NCBI GenBank assembly: GCA_903845465.1
Contig: CAIMXQ010000005.1
Coordinates: 1 to 6,548, forward strand
Reading direction: 5' to 3'
Origin: an uncultured Actinomycetes bacterium
Lineage (GTDB): Bacteria > Actinomycetota > Actinomycetes > Nanopelagicales > Nanopelagicaceae
Length of the DNA stretch: 6,548 nt
Shown: positions 1 through 4,903 of the stretch, one piece after another
Layout of the letters: each line of letters opens with the position of its first letter
Position numbering within the stretch: the stretch's first letter is position 1
Translations under genes and position numbers: made by a program
Notes under the pieces: generated by a model
Seen by the model: only the letters and a program-made list of their open reading frames with translations
What the model was told of the DNA's origin: nothing
The model's database searches: none

Positions 1-647
1 CGCTCTACCAACATGAAGATCCTGAATCTGTTGGAAACGATATGCGCATGCTTGTCTCTGATATGGCAGGGCGTGCATCTATCGAACTTAAATCTATGGA
101 GCTCGGTTTTGATCTCAAGGGAGATCGCGAACTCATTGGCCGTGTAGTCGATCGCGTAAAGGATATGGAATCGCGCGGATTTACCTTTGAAGCAGCAGAT
201 GCATCATTTGAACTTCTTCTTCGCGAAGAAGCGACAGGTAAGCGTCCATCTTTCTTCACTATCAATCATTGGCTCACAACGACTGAACGTGGTGCAAAGA
301 ACGCAATCATTACTAAAGCTGAAGTAACAGTTACTGCGCAAGGTAAAGAGATCACATGCTCTGGTGCGGGAAATGGTCCAGTTAACGCATTTGATAATGC
401 ACTTCGCGATGGACTCAATCAGCTCTATCCAGAACTCTCCTCCCTAGAACTTACCGATTACAAGGTTCGTATTCTCGAAGGTCGCCTCGGCACAGGCGCG
501 GTCACTCGCGTTCTTGTTGAAACTTCAGATGGCAAGGGCGAATGGAACACAGTTGGCGTGCACGAGAACGTGATTGCAGCATCCGCGATGGCTCTTGAAG
601 ATGCGCTGACATTTGGTCTGCTTCGTCAGGGACGTAAGCCCGAGTAA
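1..647 (+). CDS. cimA: Citramalate synthase, C-terminal part (5' truncated by window edge)
   Basis: This is the last 214 codons of a gene that begins before the window; the first complete codon is at base 3 and TAA is at 645-647. CimA condenses pyruvate with acetyl-CoA to (R)-citramalate, the entry step of the threonine-independent route to isoleucine, in the cytosol. The visible part opens with the family-typical stretch containing VGNDMRMLVSDMAGRASIE (joining region after the TIM barrel). It continues into the LeuA-type dimerisation/regulatory domain, with GNGPVNAFDNALRDGL, the DYKVRIL strand, GTGAVTRVLVE and a W-x-TVGV-x-ENVI block near the end. That domain binds the end-product inhibitor in this family. 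The catalytic barrel is outside the window. The main alternative is 2-isopropylmalate synthase (leuA); the VSDMAGRASIELK stretch and the compact C-terminus fit the CimA subgroup (TIGR00977-like) better. Translation upstream of the first ATG at 42 stays open and family-like, so 42 is not the start. Confidence 0.9.
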   Translation, partial: LYQHEDPESVGNDMRMLVSDMAGRASIELKSMELGFDLKGDRELIGRVVDRVKDMESRGFTFEAADASFELLLREEATGKRPSFFTINHWLTTTERGAKNAIITKAEVTVTAQGKEITCSGAGNGPVNAFDNALRDGLNQLYPELSSLELTDYKVRILEGRLGTGAVTRVLVETSDGKGEWNTVGVHENVIAASAMALEDALTFGLLRQGRKPE

Positions 648-661
648 TTAACGCGCGTACA

Positions 662-669
662 TATATTCT
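662..669 (+). promoter_or_regulatory. Candidate -10 element for a leaderless xerC transcript
   Basis: The bases TATATTCT precede the xerC ATG (676). TATATT (662-667) matches five of six consensus -10 positions. TATTCT (664-669) is a TANNNT motif lying exactly at -12 to -7 if transcription starts on the A of the ATG. No Shine-Dalgarno-like purine run exists in the 28 bases between cimA and xerC, which fits leaderless initiation, common in Actinobacteria. No convincing -35 is seen. A short inverted repeat, TACAT (658-662) with ATGTA (672-676), brackets the element. The site is inferred from position and motif only. Confidence 0.4.
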
Positions 670-675
670 TGATGT

Positions 676-1587
676 ATGCCAACTATTGAGGTGATTCAGG
701 GTGAGTACACCCGCTACCTCGAAAAGGAACGCAATCTCTCAGAGCACACTATCCGTGCCTATCTTGGTGATCTTGAAAGTTTCTTGAACCACCTTGAGAT
801 GCAGAAAGTCGATGAGATTTCTCAGCTGACAATTGCTCACGTTCGTTCCTGGCTTGCTAACCAGCAGGTTAAAGGGGGAGCGCGCACAACGCTTTCGCGT
901 CGCGCCGTCTCGATTCGACTCTTTACGAAGTGGGCAACAAAGAAGGGCTACTTAGCTAAAGATGTAGGTGCAACCTTGGCGACACCGAAGGGACATAGAA
1001 CTCTTCCTGAAGTCTTATCTATATCTGATGCGTCGACTGCAATGGATTCACTCGCTACTCGCGTTGCTGAAGAAGAGACTCCACTATCAAAGCGCGATTG
1101 TGCAATTGTTGAAGTCTTATATGCATCAGGTGCTCGCGTCTCTGAACTCTGTGGCCTTGACCTTGATGATGTCGATTACAACCGCAACACCATTCGAGTA
1201 TTAGGCAAAGGAAATAAGGAACGCACGATTCCGTTGGGCGGACCGGCAATCAAAGCTCTCAATGATTGGTTGAAGAATGGTCGACCATCGATTGCCACAG
1301 ATAAATCTGCACGCGCTGTCTTTTTAGGTTCTCGTGGTGGTCGGATTGATCAACGAACTGTTCGAACAATTGTTTATGAAGCCCTCTCTGCTTTAGAGGG
1401 CGTTGAGAGAATGGGACCACATGCACTGCGCCATTCAGCTGCAACGCATCTCCTTGAAGGCGGCGCAGACCTTCGCACTGTGCAAGAAATTTTGGGCCAT
1501 GCATCCTTGGCAACTACGCAGATCTACACCCATGTATCGACGGAGAGACTTCAAAAAGCTTTTAAACAGGCTCACCCAAGGGCGTAA
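676..1587 (+). CDS. xerC: Tyrosine recombinase XerC
   Basis: Site-specific recombinase of the XerC/XerD pair that resolves chromosome dimers at dif during division. The protein is 303 residues, normal for the family. The N-terminal SAM-like core-binding domain (about 1-95) contains the typical LSEHTIRAYLGDLESFL. The catalytic domain (about 110-300) has all six expected residues in correct spacing: R154 (ASGARVSEL), K178 (GKGNKERTIPL), H249 and R252 (HALRHSAATHLL), H275 (LGHASLATTQ) and the nucleophile Y284 (IYTHV). The ATG at 676 gives the usual N-terminus; it has no Shine-Dalgarno, and a leaderless start is suggested. It lies 28 bases after cimA and 279 bases before rpsB. XerC is the expected paralogue next to rpsB in Actinobacteria, but XerD or another Xer-like enzyme cannot be excluded from sequence alone. 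A perfect inverted repeat (GCCCTCT/AGAGGGC, 1381-1401) lies inside the gene. Confidence 0.9.
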   Translation: MPTIEVIQGEYTRYLEKERNLSEHTIRAYLGDLESFLNHLEMQKVDEISQLTIAHVRSWLANQQVKGGARTTLSRRAVSIRLFTKWATKKGYLAKDVGATLATPKGHRTLPEVLSISDASTAMDSLATRVAEEETPLSKRDCAIVEVLYASGARVSELCGLDLDDVDYNRNTIRVLGKGNKERTIPLGGPAIKALNDWLKNGRPSIATDKSARAVFLGSRGGRIDQRTVRTIVYEALSALEGVERMGPHALRHSAATHLLEGGADLRTVQEILGHASLATTQIYTHVSTERLQKAFKQAHPRA

Positions 1588-1621
1588 TTCTGGAAATATG
1601 GGTGGATTTTGCACCCCTTGG
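1573..1621 (+). repeat. Mutually exclusive inverted repeats at the xerC 3' end
   Basis: Three short arms can pair in competing ways around the xerC stop. GGGTG (1600-1604) can pair with CACCC upstream (1573-1577) or downstream (1612-1616). CCAAGGG (1576-1582) can pair with CCCTTGG (1615-1621). The stop codon TAA at 1585-1587 lies in the loop of the larger pairing. There is no T-run after 1621, so it is not a standard intrinsic terminator. It may be an attenuator-like switch, a terminator without a U-tract, or chance in a C/G-rich spot. Confidence 0.4.
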
Positions 1622-1642
1622 CGACAGGTAAGATTTGGCCTG

Positions 1643-1662
1643 CATCAATCGCGAGATTGATG
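1643..1662 (+). repeat. Perfect 8-bp hairpin with GCGA (GNRA) tetraloop
   Basis: CATCAATC (1643-1650) and GATTGATG (1655-1662) are exact reverse complements separated by GCGA, a stable GNRA tetraloop if transcribed. The bases after it (ACATCTCAGC) are not T-rich, so a standard intrinsic terminator is unlikely. A competing pairing GAGAT (1653-1657)/ATCTC (1665-1669) overlaps it. The 3' arm also contains the -35 of a candidate promoter, so it may instead be a DNA site. Confidence 0.55.
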
Positions 1663-1685
1663 ACATCTCAGCATCTATGTATGAC
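1657..1685 (+). promoter_or_regulatory. Candidate rpsB promoter (TTGATG-17-TATGAC)
   Basis: TTGATG (1657-1662) matches four of six -35 positions and TATGAC (1680-1685) four of six -10 positions, with a 17-base spacer. It would give a 5' leader of about 175 bases containing most of the hairpins upstream of rpsB. The match is modest. A competing -10 is TAAATT (1794-1799), with a weak TTGTAG (1773-1778) at only 15 bases. A real promoter is expected somewhere in this gap because the ribosomal operon starts here. Confidence 0.25.
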
Positions 1686-1723
1686 TCGCTAGCGACGATT
1701 ACAAGCCACTTCGGTCCGTGCTT

Positions 1724-1762
1724 AATTTATTCAATGGCTCTGCCATCTGAATCATTTAAATT
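1724..1762 (+). repeat. Extended bulged hairpin in the rpsB leader
   Basis: The core is ATGGC (1734-1738) pairing with GCCAT (1742-1746) around a TCT loop. It continues past a single bulged C1747 as ATTCA (1729-1733) with TGAAT (1748-1752). After an asymmetric bulge (1753-1757), AATTT (1724-1728) pairs with AAATT (1758-1762). That is fifteen Watson-Crick pairs in one arm, more regular than expected by chance in such a short non-coding stretch. Confidence 0.5.
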
Positions 1763-1786
1763 GCGGTCGGCGTTGTAGGTGCGACG

Positions 1787-1807
1787 GTCTAAGTAAATTG
1801 CTTAGAC
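1787..1807 (+). repeat. 7-7-7 inverted repeat GTCTAAG/CTTAGAC
   Basis: GTCTAAG (1787-1793) and CTTAGAC (1801-1807) are perfect reverse complements around a seven-base AT-rich centre. The half-site and spacer lengths resemble a dimeric repressor operator. The centre contains TAAATT, a possible -10, so a bound protein would occlude it. It could equally be an RNA hairpin of the rpsB leader. No specific regulator is recognised. Confidence 0.45.
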
Positions 1808-1818
1808 ATTAACCGAGC

Positions 1819-1848
1819 AGGTTTTTTAGTGCTGCGCACAAAAAACCT
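1819..1848 (+). promoter_or_regulatory. Long hairpin immediately upstream of the rpsB ribosome binding site
   Basis: AGGTTTTTT (1819-1827) pairs perfectly with AAAAAACCT (1840-1848). Inside it, past one bulged A (1828), GTGC (1829-1832) pairs with GCAC (1836-1839) around a TGC loop. That makes thirteen base pairs with one bulge. It ends two bases before the Shine-Dalgarno GAAGGAG (1851-1857). It lacks a trailing T-run, so it is not a simple terminator. It probably shapes translation initiation or mRNA stability of rpsB, possibly as the S2 binding element; that role is inference. Confidence 0.6.
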
Positions 1849-1850
1849 AA

Positions 1851-1857
1851 GAAGGAG
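1851..1857 (+). promoter_or_regulatory. Shine-Dalgarno of rpsB
   Basis: GAAGGAG lies nine bases before the ATG at 1867, a strong site for a highly expressed ribosomal protein. It supports 1867 as the start and sits just outside the preceding hairpin. Confidence 0.85.
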
Positions 1858-1866
1858 CGTGCCGTC

Positions 1867-2730
1867 ATGGCAGTTGTAACAATGCGCGAACTCCTCGACA
1901 GCGGAGTCCACTTCGGACACCAGACTCGTCGTTGGAATCCAAAGATGAAGCGTTTTATTTTCACAGAACGCAATGGCATCTACATCATCGACATCCAGCA
2001 ATCACTTGCACTTATCGACTCTGCTTATGCATTCGTTAAGGAGACAGTTGCTAAGGGTGGCCACGTCCTATTCGTAGGAACAAAGAAGCAGGCTCACAAG
2101 CCAATCATCGATCAAGCAGCTCGCGTTGGCATGCCAACAGTTACAGAGCGCTGGTTAGGTGGAATGCTCACTAACTTCCCAACTGTCTACAAGCGTATTC
2201 AGCGCCTCAAGGAGCTTGAAGCTCTTGAGACAGCAAATGACCTTTTGCTTACAAAGAAGGAACTTCTTGTACTTCGTCGTGAGCGCGAGAAGCTCTTTAA
2301 GAACCTTGACGGTATTCGTCACATGACCAAGTTGCCTTCAGCAATCTGGGTTGTCGACACAAAGAAGGAGCACCTTGCAGTTGCCGAAGCTAAGAAGCTT
2401 GGTATTCCTGTTATTGCAATCCTTGATACAAACTGCGATCCCGATGAAGTTGATTTCAAGATTCCTGGTAACGACGATGCAATTCGCTCAATCGAACTTC
2501 TTACACGCGTCATCACCGATGCAATTGCAGAAGGCCTTAAGGCACGTTCTGCAGCAGCTCCAGCACCAGTTGCTACTCAAGAGGCTGCAGCAGCTGAAGC
2601 GCTCGAGAAGGAAATCCTTGCTGCTGCAACAGATGCACCAGCAACAACAGTGGTGTCCGAGCCAAAGACAGACAATGCTGTGGCAGGGGTTCCAGCTGCA
2701 GATGCGACAACAGAAGGCGCGGGTCTTTAA
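1867..2730 (+). CDS. rpsB: 30S ribosomal protein S2
   Basis: S2 is a late-assembling protein on the back of the 30S subunit, joining head and body and needed for binding S1-type factors and mRNA. The 287-residue product starts with MAVVTMRELLDSGVHFGHQT, the first family signature. It keeps the RWNPKMKRFIF block, GTKKQA (71-76), ERWLGGMLTNF (94-104) and the second signature around 157-181. The S2 fold ends near residue 225. Residues about 226-287 form a low-complexity tail rich in Ala, Thr, Pro and Glu, a kind of extension seen in actinobacterial S2 and absent from E. coli S2 (about 240 residues). A strong Shine-Dalgarno and a hairpin-rich leader precede it. tsf follows after two bases, the nearly universal rpsB-tsf pair, so the two are surely co-transcribed. 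Confidence 0.98.
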   Translation: MAVVTMRELLDSGVHFGHQTRRWNPKMKRFIFTERNGIYIIDIQQSLALIDSAYAFVKETVAKGGHVLFVGTKKQAHKPIIDQAARVGMPTVTERWLGGMLTNFPTVYKRIQRLKELEALETANDLLLTKKELLVLRREREKLFKNLDGIRHMTKLPSAIWVVDTKKEHLAVAEAKKLGIPVIAILDTNCDPDEVDFKIPGNDDAIRSIELLTRVITDAIAEGLKARSAAAPAPVATQEAAAAEALEKEILAAATDAPATTVVSEPKTDNAVAGVPAADATTEGAGL

Positions 2731-2732
2731 GC

Positions 2733-3560
2733 GTGGCTAACTATTCAGCAGAAGATGTAAAGCGCCTCCGCGAAGCAACTGCAGCAGGAATGCTCGATTG
2801 CAAGAAGGCACTTGATGAAGCAGATGGCGATTACGACAAGGCTGTTGAAATCATTCGTGTTAAGGGACAAAAGGGCGTTACAAAGCGCGAAGGTCGTCTT
2901 ACTTCAAATGGTTTGGTCGTAGCAAAGGTTTCAGGTGACCTCGGTGTCATGCTCGAACTTAACTGTGAGACAGACTTCGTTGCAAAGGGCGAGCGTTTTA
3001 TCGCACTTGGCGATGAACTCGTTGATCAGCTTGTTTCATCAAAGTCAGCAGATGTTGCTTCATTCCTCTCATCAACAATGGCTAACGGCAAGACCGTTCA
3101 GTCTGTCATTGATGAAGGAAATGCAATGCTCGGCGAGAGGATTGAAATTCGTAACGTGGCAGTAATCGAAGGACCTGTTGGTCTCTACCTTCACAAGACA
3201 AGCCCAGATTTGCCACCACAAGTTGGCGTCTTGGTATCTCTTGCAAAGGAAGCAGCTGAAGTCGGCAAGGATGTTGCACAGCACATCGCAGCATTTGCAC
3301 CACGCTTCGTTAATCGCGAAGATGTTCCAGCAGACCTTATTGAGACAGAGCGTCGCCTTGCAGAAGAGACAGCTCGCGCCGAAGGTAAGCCAGAGGCATC
3401 ACTGTCTAAGATCATCGAAGGACGCGTCACCGGTTTTGTGAAGGAAGTTTCACTGATCGAGCAGTCTTTCGCGAAGGATGCAAAGAAGACCGTTAAACAG
3501 ATCCTCGATGAGGCAGGAACCGCCGTCAAGGCATTCCACCGTTTCCGCGTAGGTCAGTAA
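2733..3560 (+). CDS. tsf: Translation elongation factor Ts
   Basis: EF-Ts is the guanine nucleotide exchange factor that recycles EF-Tu-GDP. The 275-residue protein has the N-terminal UBA-like domain (about 1-55) with the signature LREATAAGMLDCKKAL (12-27). The exchange motif is TDFVAK at 80-85, where D81 and F82 are equivalent to the E. coli Asp/Phe pair that disturbs the Mg site of EF-Tu. The core subdomains follow, with HIAAFAPRFV near 185-194. Length fits the actinobacterial form with its shortened coiled-coil region. The start is GTG at 2733, two bases after the rpsB stop. There is no good Shine-Dalgarno at normal distance (GAAGG at 2713-2717 is 15 bases away), so translation is probably coupled to rpsB. 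pyrH follows after 29 bases. Confidence 0.98.
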   Translation: MANYSAEDVKRLREATAAGMLDCKKALDEADGDYDKAVEIIRVKGQKGVTKREGRLTSNGLVVAKVSGDLGVMLELNCETDFVAKGERFIALGDELVDQLVSSKSADVASFLSSTMANGKTVQSVIDEGNAMLGERIEIRNVAVIEGPVGLYLHKTSPDLPPQVGVLVSLAKEAAEVGKDVAQHIAAFAPRFVNREDVPADLIETERRLAEETARAEGKPEASLSKIIEGRVTGFVKEVSLIEQSFAKDAKKTVKQILDEAGTAVKAFHRFRVGQ

Positions 3561-3576
3561 ACTAATTCCAACGAGC

Positions 3577-3584
3577 GAGGGGAG
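3577..3584 (+). promoter_or_regulatory. Shine-Dalgarno of pyrH
   Basis: GAGGGGAG lies five bases before the ATG at 3590. Most of it (from 3579) is inside the 5' arm of an inverted repeat and could be hidden by pairing with early pyrH codons. Confidence 0.75.
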
Positions 3585-3628
3585 CACTCATGCCAGGTAC
3601 CAGAGGTAACTATGCAAGAGTGCTCCTT
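3579..3628 (+). promoter_or_regulatory. Candidate start-sequestering hairpin of pyrH
   Basis: GGAGCACTCATGC (3581-3593) and GCAAGAGTGCTCC (3614-3626) are reverse complements except for one A-A mismatch at 3590/3617. Two further G-U pairs (3579-3580 with 3627-3628) extend the stem. It joins most of the Shine-Dalgarno, the spacer and the start codon of pyrH to codons about 9-13, leaving a loop of 20 bases. If formed it should lower translation of pyrH relative to rpsB and tsf. A ligand or protein that opens or closes it is possible but not shown. Confidence 0.5.
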
Positions 3629-4312
3629 AAGCTTTCTGGAGAAGTTTTCGGCGGCAAGAAAGGCATCGGTGTTGATCCCGATGTTCTTGCAGATGTTGCA
3701 AAGCAGATAGCAGATGTTGTTCGCAGCGGAACCCAGATTGCAATCGTTGTCGGTGGCGGTAACTTCTTCCGTGGCGCCGAACTTTCTGAGCGCGGCATGG
3801 AACGCTCACGCGCTGACTACATGGGAATGCTCGGAACAGTCATGAACTGTTTAGCTCTCCAAGATTTTCTTGAAAAAGAGGGCGTCGATACTCGAGTCCA
3901 GACAGCAATTGCAATGGGCCAAGTTGCCGAGCCATATGTTCCACGTCGCGCAATTCGCCACCTTGAAAAAGGTCGCGTTGTGATCTTTGGTGCAGGCGCA
4001 GGAATGCCATTCTTTACAACAGATACAGTTGCAGCTCAGCGCGCACTTGAAATTGGTGCTGGCGCTCTTCTGCTTGCAAAGTCCGGAGTCGATGGCGTCT
4101 ATAACGCAGATCCCCGCAAAGATACGAGCGCAACGAAGTACGACACTATTTCTTATGATGAAGTTCTGCAGAAGTCATTAGCGGTTGCAGATGCAGCAGC
4201 ATTTAGCCTCTGCCGCGAAAACCACCTTCCTATCGTGGTCTTCGATTTGATGACAAATGGAAATATTGGCCGCGCAGTTCGCGGTGAAAAGATTGGAACT
4301 CTCGTTTCTTAA
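3590..4312 (+). CDS. pyrH: Uridylate kinase (UMP kinase)
   Basis: PyrH phosphorylates UMP to UDP with ATP, an essential cytosolic step of pyrimidine nucleotide synthesis; bacterial forms are hexameric, activated by GTP and inhibited by UTP. The 240-residue product is a full-length amino acid kinase-fold protein. It shows KLSGE (14-18), the glycine-rich VVGGGNFFRG (53-62), the UMP-side stretch ADYMGMLGTVMN (76-86 region), GAGAGMPFFTTDTVAAQRA (134-152) and the ATP-side VDGVYNADPRKD (167-178). GAGAGMPFF, rather than the proteobacterial GTGNPFF, is an actinobacterial-type variant. The ATG at 3590 has a close Shine-Dalgarno. The position between tsf and frr is the canonical order. The 5' end and the stop codon are both embedded in inverted repeats. 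Confidence 0.98.
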   Translation: MPGTRGNYARVLLKLSGEVFGGKKGIGVDPDVLADVAKQIADVVRSGTQIAIVVGGGNFFRGAELSERGMERSRADYMGMLGTVMNCLALQDFLEKEGVDTRVQTAIAMGQVAEPYVPRRAIRHLEKGRVVIFGAGAGMPFFTTDTVAAQRALEIGAGALLLAKSGVDGVYNADPRKDTSATKYDTISYDEVLQKSLAVADAAAFSLCRENHLPIVVFDLMTNGNIGRAVRGEKIGTLVS

Positions 4313-4320
4313 ACGAGAGT
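4298..4320 (+). repeat. Perfect 10-bp hairpin over the pyrH stop codon
   Basis: ACTCTCGTTT (4298-4307) and AAACGAGAGT (4311-4320) are exact reverse complements around a CTT loop. The pyrH TAA (4310-4312) sits at the loop and 3' arm junction. No T-run follows; instead the frr Shine-Dalgarno begins five bases later. It may act as an intra-operon processing or stability element or a partial terminator between pyrH and frr. Confidence 0.6.
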
Positions 4321-4324
4321 AACT

Positions 4325-4331
4325 AAGGGAG
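4325..4331 (+). promoter_or_regulatory. Shine-Dalgarno of frr
   Basis: AAGGGAG lies eight bases before the ATG at 4340, good spacing and match, so this start is well supported. Confidence 0.8.
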
Positions 4332-4339
4332 TAAACAAA

Positions 4340-4903
4340 ATGGCAGATGTAACCAGCGCACTCGCAGATGCGACCGACAAGATGAATAAAGCTGTCGAAG
4401 TCGCAAAAGATGATTTCGGTGCAATCCGTACGGGCCGTGCTCACCCTGCAATGTTTAATAAGATTATGGTCGATTACTACGGAACATGGACTGCTCTGTC
4501 TCAGCTTGCATCGATTCAGATTCCCGAGTCCCGCATGGCTATTGTCTCTCCCTTCGATAAAGGCGCGATGACTTCAATCGAAAAGGCGATTCGCGAATCT
4601 GATCTCGGCGTAAACCCAGCAACAGATGGCGCAATCATTCGCGTGAGCTTCCCACAGCTCACAGAAGAACGCCGTAAGGATTACATCAAGGTCGCAAAGA
4701 CAAAGGCTGAAGATTCAAAGATTTCTATGCGAAATATTCGCCGTACAGCGAAAGAGCTGATGGAGAAGTTGGAAAAAGATGGCGATATTGGTAAGGATGA
4801 TCTCAGCCGTGGCGAGAAAGAGCTCGAGAAAATTACTTCAGATCACGTTGCAAAGATTGATGACCTCTTAAAGCACAAGGAGGCAGAGCTCCTCGAAGTC
4901 TAA
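4340..4903 (+). CDS. frr: Ribosome recycling factor
   Basis: RRF splits post-termination ribosomes together with EF-G. The 187-residue protein matches the family length (about 185). Domain I, the three-helix bundle, is made of residues about 1-30 and 105-187; the beta domain II lies between. Conserved pieces are IRTGRAHPAMF (29-39), VDYYG (44-48), SDLGVNP (87-93), PQLTEERRKDY (105-115), RNIRR (131-135) and the terminal HKEAELLEV. The YYG segment reads YYGTWTALSQLAS, so the usual prolines of YGTPTPLNQLAS are W50 and A52. The prolines are already partly lost in other actinobacterial RRFs, so activity is probably unaffected. It is 27 bases after pyrH and 27 before cdsA. Confidence 0.98.
   Translation: MADVTSALADATDKMNKAVEVAKDDFGAIRTGRAHPAMFNKIMVDYYGTWTALSQLASIQIPESRMAIVSPFDKGAMTSIEKAIRESDLGVNPATDGAIIRVSFPQLTEERRKDYIKVAKTKAEDSKISMRNIRRTAKELMEKLEKDGDIGKDDLSRGEKELEKITSDHVAKIDDLLKHKEAELLEV

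Larger units (their letters stand above)
1588..1866 (+). other. Structured non-coding region / presumed rpsB leader and promoter region
   Basis: These 279 bases hold no supportable coding region on either strand. They carry a run of short perfect or near-perfect inverted repeats: 1600-1616, 1643-1662, 1729-1752 (extendable to 1724-1762), 1787-1807 and 1819-1848. The last abuts the rpsB ribosome binding site. S2 is a known autoregulator of rpsB-tsf in other bacteria, so an RNA leader that binds S2 is one reading; a separate small RNA is another. I do not recognise a named RNA family here, and no tRNA, riboswitch or tmRNA pattern was found. Confidence 0.5.

Noticed and set aside
216..231. 16-base perfect palindrome CTTCTTCGCGAAGAAG inside cimA
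   Set aside because: It encodes an ordinary Leu-Leu-Arg-Glu-Glu stretch whose favoured codons are self-complementary; there is no context suggesting an operator or recombination site.
1403..1660. Frame running out of xerC into the gap, considered as a small gene
   Set aside because: Most of it is xerC in another frame, the part beyond the stop is short and without similarity, and no ribosome binding site precedes it.
1555..1662. Possible intrinsic terminator for xerC
   Set aside because: Several stems are present but none is followed by a T-run, so a standard terminator is not called.
1789..2001. 70-codon open frame on the minus strand over the rpsB start and leader
   Set aside because: It overlaps a certain ribosomal protein gene in antisense, has no family-like features, and its length is expected by chance.
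2351..2740. 129-codon plus-strand frame overlapping rpsB and extending to the tsf start, Gln/Leu-rich
   Set aside because: It is an out-of-frame reading of the GCA/GCT-rich S2 tail, which turns into CAG/CAA-like codons; there is no homology and no ribosome binding site.
3191..3529. 112-codon open frame on the minus strand inside tsf
   Set aside because: It is antisense to the conserved EF-Ts core. Its Ser/Arg/Ala-rich translation is the usual shadow of a codon-biased gene, with no independent start signal.
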